A stretch of 64,000 bases of DNA from Athripsodes cinereus (GCA_947579605.1 OX388312.1:27427313-27491312), one strand, 5' to 3'. Positions 45,029 to 56,603 are shown, numbered from the stretch's first letter. Numbers and translations are program-made. The notes: a model not told the origin generated them from the sequence alone.

Positions 45029-45639
45029 TAATTTGCAGGGATATTATCCGAAATATTCTGAAATATGAACTAAATCTCTTACTTTTCAGCTCTGTATGCA
45101 CTGTCTTCTTGTATCGCAATGTAAGTATCAAATTATTTCAACATTTCACTCTGAGTGGTAATTAGGCCCTTCATGACAAACGTGGAACTGTAAACCTCTC
45201 CAAAAATACTCGGCACATACGTAATTTGGGAAAAAGAATGTCTGTCTAAATTGTAAATGAGAATGTACCGTTATTCTGAACTGCTCGAAAACAAGCAATT
45301 GTATAGACATAGAATATTGATACAACTACGTACCGACGAACTGTGGCAAACATTATGAAGCATTTTGGATTTTACTAAGACAATGATATATAATTGATTA
45401 TTTACCGGTAATATTTTATTATATAATAATATCATTAGTATGCACTTAATAAATGTTGTTCTATTGTTTTTCAATAAGTGTAAAGACACTATAGTGATAT
45501 TCCCGCAGAATATGTATAACTCAATAGTACATTGGTACTTTTTTGAATATAATTATTTATTTCTTGAAGTAATATAATTATAGCATTCGTCTTTGTGTAA
45601 TGACAGTTAAAAACACATTTTTTACATCATGTTTAGTCT

Positions 45640-46220
45640 ATTTACACCAGATGTGTCCAGTCATTAGCTTCCTTGAGCCACATTAGAAATAAGATGAGTT
45701 GTTTTGGACCACACATAAAATAATTATATTAAGCCTCAATTATCAAAATTTCGCAATTTTCCTTGCACATAAAAAAACTTTATATCATTGTGTATTTCAA
45801 CCATTGATCTAATAATATGTTAACACTAGATATGACAGGACGAACAAAATTTGTGTCGCAAAATCGAATGCATCTAACTTTTTGTTGAACAGGGCTGTGA
45901 ATACTTCCGAAAAATAATATGTATTGATATATTTATTTATTTATACAATGAACGGCTATATAGGCCTTTGACATAATATACAATAAAAACAACAATATAT
46001 AGAGAAAAACATATTATAAAAGTACCTACACATACACATTAGCATGAGTGCAAGGCAAAATAATTTAGCAACTACCTAATAATATAAAACAAATAATAAT
46101 AATATGATGGTTAAAGTATACACAATTCAACAAAATAAAAGATAGAGGTATATTTTTATTTATTTATTTATTATACGGCAATAGGCTTTTACAAAAAATA
46201 ATATTACAAGATAAAAGAGT
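45640..46220. other. Spacer with hAT-like end and TTTA-tailed repeat ends
   Basis: GAGCCACATTAGAAATAAGA (45673) recurs at 54630 and resembles hAT subterminal sequence. TTTATTTATTTATAC ends at 45938 and 46158 resemble the 17386 retrotransposon tail. Confidence 0.4.
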
Positions 46221-46658
46221 TATGTTCAGACATCAATTTATTTGTTCTACCTGTCATATCTAGTGTTATATCAATGATTTCAACTATACAGATATTTATA
46301 CTTTCTCGCAAAGTCGCCTTTAGTCGTACGACTACATAACACTTAAATGTTTGACTACCGCAGAAGTATTTTATTGAAAAAGCTGTCAATTTTCACTCCA
46401 AAATATGACTTCCTTAAATTCTTATATTCTCTCTACTGTAGAAAATGACAGAACGATGTATGAGGTCACCTGAGTAGAAATATTTTATCTGATACTGAAA
46501 GTAAGTGTAATGAGAAAAATGCCGTATCATCAATTTTCAAGGAAAAAAACAAAGTAAAGCCAAATATTTGTTGGTTTTTAGTAATTATTTCACATTTTAT
46601 GTTACACCCATAACAAAAAAAAATACATAATGATAAACATATGTATATTTTTATTTCC

Positions 46659-49600
46659 TTATGAGGATCTGATTGCTATAGGTTCTGGATGGTCACTGCA
46701 GGGCCCTTCTTCCTGATATTCCAAGTTACATGGTCTGGCTATATCATTACCAAGATATCTTATCCATTTATTTAGTACTGAAAACATACACAAAAAATTA
46801 ACAAGCCGAGAAATATTTTTTTTTATTTATTTATTCTTCTTGCACGTCATCATTTTAAACAAAAAAATAAATATTATTATTATAATAATATAAAATCTTA
46901 CCCCACTTACTGCCCTCGAGTACCGGACAGGCCGCATGCAGTGTATCTGTGTTGGCTTCTCCAGAAAGATGTAGGTTATACCACATCAGTGCAGTGCCTT
47001 TTTTAGGTTTCACACTGATTCCTAACATATGGAATACTGTATTCCCTCCTTGGGCAACATCCGACATCTGATAAGGGTAATAAAAATAAAAATAAATTTT
47101 AGGTACACAAGTATGTATAAAGTCTATTGTAGGTATATTGTTATTTTTCCAATTTTGTGTATACTATGTTTGCTTAAATTTTGCAATAGGTACTCGTTCA
47201 TTAATTTATAATTTTACAGAATTTCAAACAAACAACCGTTGGATTTTGTGTAAAAAGCCTGCAAATAATAATTATAATACTCACATATATCAAAATCGAA
47301 GCTAATCTGTTTCCTTCACTTTCCATGTGAAATCCATGAGAATCGTCCATCTGAAAAAAAAAACTACTACATATACTATAATTAGTTCTGAAGTCTCAAT
47401 ATGAGGATAGTTACCATGACGTTATTGCCACAGCCAAATAAATATTATAACAGTTGTTTTTTTCTCCCTATGAGAAGTGCAGAGAGACAACACTAGAACT
47501 CCTTTCAGGTACCAATTGTAGTGTCTGAAGGGGTACACCGAGAGAGAGAGAGAAGCAAAATACTGCTAACAAAAATCATCTAATTCTATCTACTGACTGT
47601 ACATGAATATAATGACATGCTGAAATAACTATTTGTCAGATATTTCAGGAGTCCAAGGACTCCTATTTATCAGTTTAGGTCACAATTTATTTATCTTTTA
47701 ACTGTCTCTAGTCATGTACAAATGAATACCCACTACGTTAAGATATTGTACTCACAGCAGTGAGTATATATAGGCATAATTCACTCGATGTCGGGTGCCT
47801 TGCCGGAAAAAAAAAGAAAGAAAGAAAACTGTCTCTAGTCTGTCAATACTACTATGCCAGTATTGGCTTCTCCGACCCCAGCACATCAGTGGGCGGGGGG
47901 CCCGGCTGACGTAGCAGATCCCATCTTGAGACCCACACATCCACAAATGCCTTGAAGTGTGAAGCGTTTGTGGCATTTTAAAACATAAATATAATAGAAT
48001 AGATACAAATCACTTCACTTAGATAAATACTATTCAAAATTAGATCACTTAGTAAATAAAACTCATTATCTAATCATGTCGCGTAATTATCACATAGTTA
48101 ATGCCAAAAACATCGAAAATAAATACTATTCACTCGATACTACTCAAATAGTCTCTGGTCTAATAATAACAAACAGCTGAAACAGCTGAATAACGCGGCA
48201 AAGTGAACGTCCCCGCTAGTCGGACTATTTACTGCAGGACATTGGATAAACATGAAGGATCAGAGGAACACCTCTACGTTGTAGACACCCCTGAAATCTC
48301 AAAAATCTCGGTAAAAGACGCTCCAGCAGTGGATCCCACCGAACCGCCTATGATAAGTGCAAATAGAACACTTTTATAGTAACGAAATAAATAAAACAAG
48401 TGTTTTATTCTACCAATGATTTAATTTGTGAGAGAGACGTCTTTCGTCTTATGAGGACATTGTCAATCGACAATTTAAATCATTACTAGAATAAAACACT
48501 TGTTTTATTTATTTCGATATGGAATTCTACTACCTAAACACCGACACAGTGAATACTTTTATAGTACCTAAGTAGTAATAACAATGTATTAGTACCATAG
48601 AATGGTCGTAATGCTCAGTAAAGTGTCCCCCCATTGCATAATTGGCTGTCTGTGGGTGTTCAGCATGTTTAAGATCTAAACCAGTCATATGCTCCATCCT
48701 AGTATTAAGCCGAGTAATTATGGAACTGTAGTTATTGTCAAAGAATGCATTCATGCTGATCCGATCTTTTGAAACGTAAATCTCGTCGCTGACCTGGACC
48801 GTAGCCTCTTCGAGCTGCAATAGAGACAACTGATTAATAATATTTGTTTCATTATGGTTGTTGGCTGACCGAAGGTGTGGAAGGCAACACAACTACAGGG
48901 TGCGCGTCAATGAATTGGAGTGACCAGATAAAGGAGCCAATGGGAGTGACCTTGCATGAGTCGCTGTAAAGGACTGAGGATCAGGAAATATTTTATTCAC
49001 ACTTACACAATGATGGATAACAGAGAAGAAAAAGATGAATGGTTTTTGTCAACTTGATTTAGTTTTCTTTGTTTTGCTGATATGAAAAGTACAGTAAATA
49101 TATACCTATGATGTAAAATGTTTTTTTTTCTCGATCACCTGATTTTTACATAACCCTCAAAAACTTATGAAAAAGGGTAGATATATTCTTTTTCGGGTGT
49201 TCCATGGCTCATAATAAATAGGTATCTAAATAAACAAGTATTCTTCGAAAATGAAAATATTTATCAAATCAATTGGTAGGTCAATATCTTACTAGGGCCC
49301 TTGACTGCTCCTTGAGGTAGTCTATTTCATCATCAGTAATGATATCATGAAAGAGAACAACATAAGGCTGCAAATATTGTTCTTCCGCTTTAAATGGAGC
49401 GATCTTAGTGAAAGGATACCGGCTGGTTAAATAGCGGCACTTCAAACTGAAATCAAACATTCAAAAATTACTGTGTCTAGAAATTTTCCTATATTTGTAA
49501 ATGTTTGTAAAAATGAATTAGTAGACTTCATTTAATGCCCAAAGTTTTATGTACTGAAATCATTTACTGAAAAATTGATCTTTCTTGGAAGATCTTATCG

Positions 49601-52600
49601 TTTGATGGTGTTTATTTGATTTGTTTTTTACTTTCTCAATTTAATACATGAAATTATCATGTCAGGTTAAGAAAAGAGATTCGATCTTTTCTGTCATAAG
49701 CTCATAAAATCATAATGAGCATATGATCGCTGCCAGAAGAAACCATCCATTCTCTCGAATTAATCCAAATACCGGCTTCGTCTAGAAACCTTACGTTTTA
49801 TAATACAAAGTTAACAATCAGCAAGTTCTTCCCAAACACCTACTTGATCTCAGACTTCTATACTATCCGGGTAGTAGTTTAACTCTTCATATGTTTCAAT
49901 TCAATCTTTTTCTGGCGGAAAATATTCAGATTATAAAATTACAATGTACTTAGGTACTTACTTTTTCATAATACTCGGAGGTCTATCTAATTCACCTCTG
50001 CATAGTTTATAATAATTTGTATCGTTAAATATATGCTGATCAACAGATGTTATCGAAAGTTGCTGAAAATAAATTTAAATCATAATTAAACAACCGTGCT
50101 TCACACACACTCGTTAAACATTACATATATCATTGGCAGCTAATGTCAAATACTCGTACTAATGAGAACTCCACAACTCGTGGAAACTACGTAGATGTCT
50201 GTTACGAATATTATTACTTTTATAAGAAAACTTACCAGCAATGTTTCGTTTTTCATAATATTTTCGAATGTCTCAATATGCTCTGATAATCTTTCAAAAT
50301 TTGGGTCCATAAAATATAAATCTTTCATATTCTTCAATGCTGATTTGACATCTCCTAAAATCAGATATCTTTGTAATTTATTGACCTTGGACTTTCACGA
50401 TCGGTGTTGATTGTAGAAATATTTAATTCTCCCGGGCCAAGTAGTCGTGTTTTTCAGGGTTTTTCTTACCCGGGTATTTTCAGGTAACACTCTTGCACGT
50501 TTGCGCAATATTACATTCCACTACGAGCCGTAAGCAGTTGAACATCGTGTGACAAAAAGAAGCCTGCGTCCACTGGCATATAAAACTGTCAGTCCCATAA
50601 TTGTTATCGCGAATGTAAGAGAAAACAAGTGCACCTTTACCCACGAAGGTTCACACTATGTGTGAATGGAACTTTGAGTAATAAATAAGCCTTAAGAACA
50701 TGGCTCGGAAGAAGAAAATATTTTTAAACTTTTCCTTAAGTTTGCAGATTTACTCGATTATAAGTATTCACCTCTTTCAAATTCACTATAGATTTTGTGT
50801 TCCATTATCACAGATTTGTTTTCGACCACATATTCTTCTGGATTATATTTACTAACCGCTAGTTCAAACCATTCTTGGGCTGCATGAGGACTTTGTTGTC
50901 GAACCATTTCCATACCGAGCACAAAACAATCATGTGAGTTTAATAAAATTCTAAAAAAACACAACACAAAAACTTAAATAGGCATTACTTCTATAAAGGA
51001 TGATCGCCAACCAAGTACATAATATGGATGTATGTGCATTAGAGACGAGCAGAAGCTTTAAAAGAAGGCTGAAGACGCACCTTTTTGATGGGAGTTTCAG
51101 GTGATGAACGCGGTATACAGCCAGTGTGACCAGATTTGGTAGTTTCCTACTTTTTTGGTAGTTTTTGAGGCATTGGCAAAAATGTTTAGTAGTTTTTTTT
51201 TCTTTGGTAGTTTTTAGTAGTTTTTGGTAGTTTTTTAGTAGTTTTTGGTAGTTTTTTGGTAGTTTTTGTATTCAGTCGGTAATTGGTAGATAAATTATCG
51301 GGTACTTGGGAAAATACCCGATACTTATTGATTCAAAAATAATTGTCGGTACAAGTAACGAGTACATTTTAGAAAAAGGTACTGCGTGAAAATATTGTTG
51401 AAGAAAACCGAGGAGTTTTTGAAATACTTCAAATTCCTATACCATTTTGAAAATTCGGCGACGGGGGGGTAGAAATCTTCGTGAAAAGAAAAGTATCCGA
51501 TATTGATCATCGTCGGTACAAATACCGGGTACATTTTAGAAAAAGGTACTGCTTGAAAATATTGTTGAAGAAAACCGAGGAGTTTTTGAAATACTTCAAA
51601 TTCCTATACCATTTTGAAAATTCGGCGACGGGGGGTAGAAATCTTCGTGAAAAGAAAAGTATCCGATATTGATCATCGTCGGTACAAATACCGGGTACAT
51701 TTTAGAAAAAGGTACTGCTTGAAAATATGGTTGAAGAAAACCGAGGAGTTTTTGAAATACTTCAAATTCCTATACCATTTTGAAAATTCGGCGACGGGGG
51801 GGTAGAAATCTTCGTGAAAAGAAAAGTATCCGATATTGATCATCGTCGGTACAAATACCCAGTACATTTTAGAAAAAGGTACTGCAAGAAAATATTGTTT
51901 AAGAAAACCGAGGAGTTCTTGAAATACTTCAAATTCCTATACCATTTTAAGAATTTAGTAGTTTTTGGTAGTTTTTGACTTCGCCATTTAGTAGTTTTTG
52001 AAAATAAAATCTGGTCACACTGTATACAGCGCCTTTGAGGTCATTTGAGTAAACGGCGCTTTACATATTATTCTCTATATATATAAATACATAAAATGAC
52101 GTGTTATAAACCTAACAGTTGATGATAATAATGGTGAATTATTTATTCGACTGTTGCGAGAACCGGTGGTGTGGAATGAACTTCGGTATGATGTATTTTT
52201 TTACCATTAAGGACATTCTACACAGCCGTTAATAGCTTTCGAAATATAGCTTAACATTGCCATTAATCATGCTGATATATTGGCAAAATAAGAGTATTTT
52301 ATTGACAAATATTGACAAAGTGTATTTTAATATCTATTACCTACCCGCATTTGACTCCATTCAATGCACCTTCTGCCAAATCTTTTGTCTCAATCAAATA
52401 CATATGTTGTAACCTCAAAATTGCATTGGTAGCTTCTTGCATATCAGCTTCACTGGGAAATGAATGGACGTTTTTCATTTCGTCGATTTTATATATAAAC
52501 TCTAAAAGATTATTAGTAGAGTTATTTCCAGGAATAATATAGTGTGCTCTCAATGTAACATGCTAATTGGTACTTAAAATGGGCTTAAACCGGATTTTGC

Positions 52601-53753
52601 TCAGAGCATTGTAGCCTTCTGAAAGCTTTACGATAAATGGTAAGTGAAGCTAGAAGGCTATTAAGAAGTGCCCTGAGGGATGCTAGGAGATTTTATTATC
52701 CATGAACACACTTAACTGATTTAAGTTTTTTCTAACTCATTCCAATGAGAAGACATTGTTTTCGCTTTACTAGTCTGGTAAATGTATCACTGATGTTCAT
52801 TCTGCTTCTGAATGGACAAAGATATTTCCTTTGGGAATTGTTATCATCTAAACAACAGTCATAGAGAAAACCGATAATAACACACCTCTAACTGCTTCGT
52901 TCATAAGAATGATAGTGTCATTCCAATCCACATGCAATTGTTTAATGATCCTAAAGGAGTTGACAGGATTACTGACATATTTCTCAGGATTCTGGATGGC
53001 TATATCGTATTCTGATTTGATAGCTGCAATTCTTCTGCAATTTTAGACATTTGGTTAAGACAAAACAAAGTTAAAACGTAGAAAATCATGGGTACCTACT
53101 TAATATCAAATAATTTAATTGGATGATGTTATGCGAAAACGTTTCATGAGACGTCACAAGCTAAATGGTTAGTGTTTGTGATCCATTTTAACCTAGAAAT
53201 GATATCCTTACTTTGGTTGTCCGATCGCAGCAAAGTTCTCTACTACCTTCTATTATCTTATTCAGAATCCATGAAAATGTTTGGTTAACTCATTTATGTA
53301 TTCATGGGTTATGGGTTAGTTGGAAGATATTGCGCTTCAGCGATAAACTCGCCCATTGCACAAAATTATGAATTCAGTGATAATGTTGTCAGTTGTCATG
53401 TTTTTTATTCTTTGTATACTAATTTTGTGCAGTAAAGATCATTATTATTATTATTCAATACAAAATTTCAATAGTCGCAGTTTGAAGTCTTTTCCATGGA
53501 CAGTTTGATCTATTGCTCGAAATATTGTTGTACAACAAGTTATACCTATTGTTTCATTTAGAAAAATGATAGCAACGTACTTTTTTACATGGTTTAAGCT
53601 TTCTTCTTCTGCTTGCAAATATGTTTCAAATAATTCCAACATATTACCCTGAGTTTCTACGATCCTTTCCATAGAAGCTACAGATTTGAAAACTTGGCCA
53701 CCAACACTCGATACTATGGAAACTAAACACGAAAGTAAACAAATTTTACTCAT
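46659..53753 (-). CDS. P4HA: Prolyl 4-hydroxylase alpha subunit, copy 4
   Basis: Eleven coding exons: 53753-53581, 53034-52886, 52501-52345, 50950-50772, 50354-50236, 50062-49962, 49446-49293, 48814-48596, 47350-47285, 47067-46902, 46777-46659; 533 residues. Start MSKICLLSCLVSIVSSVGG is a signal peptide. Exon 6 is 101 nt, one codon shorter than in copies 1-3, a trait shared only with copy 5. H412/D414 (TEHYDHSM), H483 (LHAACPV) and K493 (GSKW) are intact. Exon 9 begins MDDSHGFHMESEG and differs strongly from copies 1-3, so the loop after the HxD motif has diverged. Introns are larger than in copy 5 because of a 900-bp hAT (intron 3), a 287-bp insert (intron 4) and repeats in introns 1 and 8. 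Confidence 0.92.
48385..48518. repeat. Hairpin repeat
   Basis: CGAAATAAATAAAACAAGTG and its complement CACTTGTTTTATTTATTTCG bound a hairpin with inner inverted blocks AATGATTTAA / TTAAATCATT. Intron 8 of copy 4. Confidence 0.75.
50427..50713. mobile_element. Insertion of about 287 bp unique to copy 4
   Basis: Intron 4 is 95 bp in copy 5 but 417 bp in copy 4; the extra block has weak inverted ends TTCTCCCGGGCCAAG and TGGCTCGGAAGAA. Non-coding. Likely a MITE of unknown family; borders are inferred from the paralogue comparison. Confidence 0.55.
51123..52022. mobile_element. Non-autonomous hAT with internal minisatellite, 900 bp
   Basis: Ends CAGTGTGACCAGATTT and AAATCTGGTCACACTG are perfect inverted repeats, flanked by a perfect 8-bp duplication TATACAGC (51115-51122, 52023-52030). 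Both ends carry GTAGTTTTTGGTAG repeats in the same direction. The centre is a tandem array of a 166-bp unit. No transposase. It lies in intron 3 of copy 4 and is absent from copy 5. Confidence 0.92.
51340..51957. repeat. Minisatellite, 166-167-bp unit, about 3.7 copies
   Basis: The landmark CGTCGGTACAAATACC starts at about 51511, 51677 and 51844; a diverged first unit starts near 51343. Units include ACCGAGGAGTTTTTGAAATA and GGCGACGGGGGG. The frames over it on both strands are by-products of the repeat. It is contained within the hAT at 51123-52022. Confidence 0.9.
53318..53455 (+). mobile_element. ATT-tailed non-LTR family 3' end (copy 5)
   Basis: GTTAGTTGGAAGATATTGCG, ATAAACTCGCCCATTGCAC, then GTGCAGTAAAGATC and (ATT)n. 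Here on the plus strand, in intron 1 of P4HA copy 4. Confidence 0.6.
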
Positions 53754-53814
53754 GTTCTTTTTTGGCGAGGCGAAACAAACTATATTTTTTTTAAATTATT
53801 TGTCTATTTATTAT

Positions 53815-53930
53815 CTGTATTGCTCGACTATTTCCATTTAACTGAAACATGTCATTGTTCCATACCTCTTACTGAATACAAATTTTGTCACGCGTAAATG
53901 TCGTAAAATTTGCTTTCATTCTTTTATATG
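53815..53930 (-). promoter_or_regulatory. Upstream block conserved between copies 4 and 5
   Basis: TGCTCGACTATTTCCATTTA, ACTGAAACATGTCATTGTTC and TTGTCACGCGTAAATGTCGT are shared with 62808-62900. The block lies within about 200 bp upstream of both start codons, so it may hold the promoter, but recent duplication alone could explain it. Confidence 0.35.
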
Positions 53931-54051
53931 AAAAAGTTAGGTATGATGTTAGTTGATAATAATTGTAACAATAATTAAAAAAATACATATTAATTAGTCA
54001 CGATTAAATATAATATTGCAAGATAGATATTGCAAATAGAATGCATGTGTG

Positions 54052-54382
54052 TAGTGATGTAAGTAGAGAAAATTCTCCGAGAATTTCGCCTCTGATGGAA
54101 GAGAAATTTCTCTCCATAATTTTTCCTAATGGTATTTTTTATTGATCATTGTAAAAATGATCAATAAAAATATATATCTGCCTCAAAATACACCATAATT
54201 CTACAAAAATTTTCCACTTCGAGAAATTTACCGAGAAATTTCTAGGTAATTTCTAGGACAGATTGCATGTTTCTTACATGCAGCTGGTCTCCTGGCTACC
54301 CCACTTGTGGGATATGCCGTGATGGTATAATAGTAGTAGTAATTTTCTCGAAAAATAATTTCTTGAGAATTCAACAACACTA
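54052..54382. mobile_element. Non-autonomous hAT with nested SINE tail
   Basis: Starts TAGTGATGTAAG and ends CAACAACACTA, with a perfect 8-bp duplication CATGTGTG (54044-54051, 54383-54390). The interior repeats GAGAAATTTCTC. A SINE tail (54262-54345) with (TAG)n is inserted inside it. Confidence 0.85.
54262..54345 (+). mobile_element. SINE 3' tail inserted in the hAT element
   Basis: CATGCAGCTGGTCTCCTGGC, CCCACTTGTGGGATATGCCG and TGATGGTATAATAGTAGTAG match the tail of 40815-41067. 5'-truncated. Confidence 0.75.
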
Positions 54383-55029
54383 CATGTGTGACAGAATGTG
54401 TGACAGAACGCTGAAAACACAATAAACATAGTTTAGAGCATTAATTTTTGAGGTCATTCTGGAGTTTTATTTTTTCACCATCCACCATTCGTTGAATTCC
54501 CAAAGATATTAGAATTGTTCTCTTGATGCTAGGAATCTTTAAAAATATACAAATTCATGCAGCCCATTCGAAAACATGAATACTACCAGACGTTGGCAAC
54601 GGCCTACGTTAATATTTCCATGAGCCACATTAGAAATTAGATGAGTTGTTTAAGGACACACATATAATATATATGGTCTTAAATATCAAAATTTTTGCTT
54701 AGTTGCCAGATGTAAGGGAAATTATTAAACATTGAAAAACAAGATCGACAAAAACACTTTTAATTTTTGAAAAGCCATTTAACAATATCAAATATGATAT
54801 TTTAGGGCTTTAGCACACCTCCGCCGCGAAATAGCGAAAGCGAAACCGCTGAGCGGAGTCGTAGTAGCGAAACCGCTTTTAGCTAGTACATTTGCGCGGA
54901 ACGCGAACAGCGAAATCGTGATACCGAATAAACACTATTACGTACGCAGTAGTGTGAAATTAGTGGAACTAAATTGCATATTCCAAAGTAATTATCCGAT
55001 ATTGGCCGAATAATAAATATTGAACTATA

Positions 55030-56180
55030 ATCTATCTATACCAGCACGGCTTTCCCACAAGTTTATTACATGCAGTTGGTCTACTGACTATCCCACTTTA
55101 TCTATCTATACCATCACGGCTTTCCCACAAGTTTATTACAAACAGTTGGTCTACTGACTACCCCACTATCTATCTATACCATCACGACATCTCCCACAAG
55201 CATATTACATGCAGTTGGTCTACTGACTATCCCACTTTATCTATCTATACCATCACGGCTTTCCCACAAGTTTATTACAAACAGTTGGTCTACTGACTAC
55301 CCCACTATCTATCTATACCATCACGACATCTCCCACAAGCATATTACATGCAGTTGGTCAACTGACTATCCCACTTTATCTATCTATACCATCACGGCTT
55401 TCCCATAAGTTTATTACATGCAGTTGGTGACTATGTAATAAACTTGTGGGAAAGCCGTGATGGTATAGATAGATGAAGTGGGATAGTCAGTAGACCAACT
55501 GTATGTAATAAACTTGTGGGAAAGCCGTGATGGTATAGATAGATAAAGTGTGGTAGTCAGTAGACCAACTGCATGTAATAAACTTGTGGGAAAGCCGTGA
55601 TGGTATAGATAGATAAAGTGGGGTAGTCAGTAGACCAACTGCATGTAATAAACTTGTGGGAAAGCCGTGATGGTATAGATAGATGAAGTGGGATAGTCAG
55701 TAGACCAACTGCATGTAATAAACTTGTGGGAAAGCCGTGATGGTATAGATAGATAAAGTGGGGTAGTCAGTAGACCAACTGCATGTAATAAACTTGTGGG
55801 AAAGCCGTGATTGTATATATAGATGAAGTGGGATAGTCAGTAGACCAACTGCATGTAATAAACTTGTGAGAGATGCAGTGATGGTATAGATAGATAAAGT
55901 GTGATAGTCAGTAGACCAACTGCATGTAATAAACTTGTGGGAAAGCCGTGATGGTATAGATAGATAAAGTGGGGTAGTCAGTAGACCAACTGCATGTTAT
56001 AAACTTGTGGGAAAGCCGTGATGGTATAGATAGATAAAGTGGGGTAGTCAGTAGATCAACTGCATGTAATAAACTTGTGGGAAAGCCGTGATTGTATAGA
56101 TAGATGAAGTGGGATAGTCAGTAGACCAACTGCATGTAATAAACTTGTGAGAGATGCCGTGATGGTATAGATAGTGTAGT
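55030..56180. repeat. 70-bp satellite array with an internal orientation switch
   Basis: About six units (55030-55432) read TCTATCTATACCATCACGGC ... GTTGGTCTACTGACTA; from 55433 about eleven units run as the reverse complement (AATAAACTTGTGGGAAAGCC ... GTCAGTAGACCAACTGC). In the left part, two variants alternate (one with TTACAAACAG, one with ACGACATCTCCCACAAGC), making a two-unit higher-order repeat of about 139 bp. The unit core CTTGTGGG(A)AAGCCGTGATGG matches the tail of the local SINE (CTTGTGGGATATGCCGTGAT). Confidence 0.92.
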
Positions 56181-56205
56181 AATCAGTAGAATAACGGCAT
56201 GTGGA

Positions 56206-56283
56206 TATTGGCACGGAGAGGACGACTATTATGTTTATTAGTGACTGCCCCATATGTGGGAAATTTCATGATGATATAGATAG
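56206..56283 (+). mobile_element. Diverged SINE tail beside the satellite
   Basis: TATTGGCACGGAGAGGACGA ... CCCCATATGTGGGAAATTTC ... TGATGATATAGATAG aligns with the SINE body and tail at 40972-41055 (TATTGGCACGGAGAAGACAG ... GTGGGATATGCCGTGATGG). Probable founder, or relic, of the array. Confidence 0.6.
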
Positions 56284-56603
56284 AGAGAATCTTACTTCAC
56301 TTAACCGCAGACCCACGCTATTTCGACGTTTGGTCATGGTTTCGCTCCAAAAATCTGTCAAATTGTACAAATACAAAAGCGGCACAAAAGCGAAACATCA
56401 GAGACTGCGAAAAAACAGGCGGAGATGTGAATGCTTATTTCGTAATCTATGGCGAAACGGTGCTAGAAAGAGATAGATGTATAGAAAACAGTATGTATTT
56501 GAGCATGCCATCTCGCTCTTGCGTACGACGCACACGAACTGACAGATTTAAGCGGAGCCGCTTTCTCGATTCCGCCGCGGAGGTGTGCTAACGGCATTAA
56601 GGA

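Larger units (their letters stand above)
42607..45230 (-). pseudogene. Truncated P4HA copy, exons 1-4 only
   Basis: Exon 1 remnant 45230-45083 (GEVYSSTFVMKGLITTQSEM) has a stop at 45133-45135 where relatives have Leu and no clear start Met. Exon 2, 44816-44668, has the normal 149-nt length but an in-frame TAA after DWNETV. Exon 3, 43595-43441, is 155 nt instead of 157 and shifts frame. Exon 4, 42785-42607, is fully open (VPLNSQDCKVLGDKMFL...AFAEYEK) with good splice sites. Nothing resembling exons 5-11 lies downstream, so the catalytic domain is gone. Introns are filled with MITE and SINE copies. Clearly non-functional as an enzyme. Confidence 0.9.
54803..56600. mobile_element. TIR element of about 1.8 kb enclosing a satellite array
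   Basis: Left end GGGCTTTAGCACACCTCCGC plus CGCGAAATAGCGAAAGCG; right end on the other strand GCCGTTAGCACACCTCCGCC plus GCGGAATCGAGAAAGCG. Subterminal regions are rich in GCGAAAC-type motifs (AGCGAAACCGC, GGCGAAACGG). No transposase seen. Exact borders and target duplication are not settled. The interior from 55030 to 56283 is a 70-bp satellite plus a diverged SINE tail. Spacer between copies 4 and 5. Confidence 0.65.

Noticed and set aside
47752..47976. 74-codon minus-strand frame in intron 8 of P4HA copy 4
   Set aside because: No recognisable domain; the region shares repeat sequence with 41920-42000, so it is likely mobile-element debris.
51340..51957. CRISPR-like array or coding repeats
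   Set aside because: Units are contiguous with no spacers, inside a hAT element in an animal genome; the 63-71-codon frames are produced by the repeat itself.
55030..56180. CRISPR-like array
   Set aside because: Contiguous 70-bp units without unique spacers, and an orientation switch: satellite DNA.
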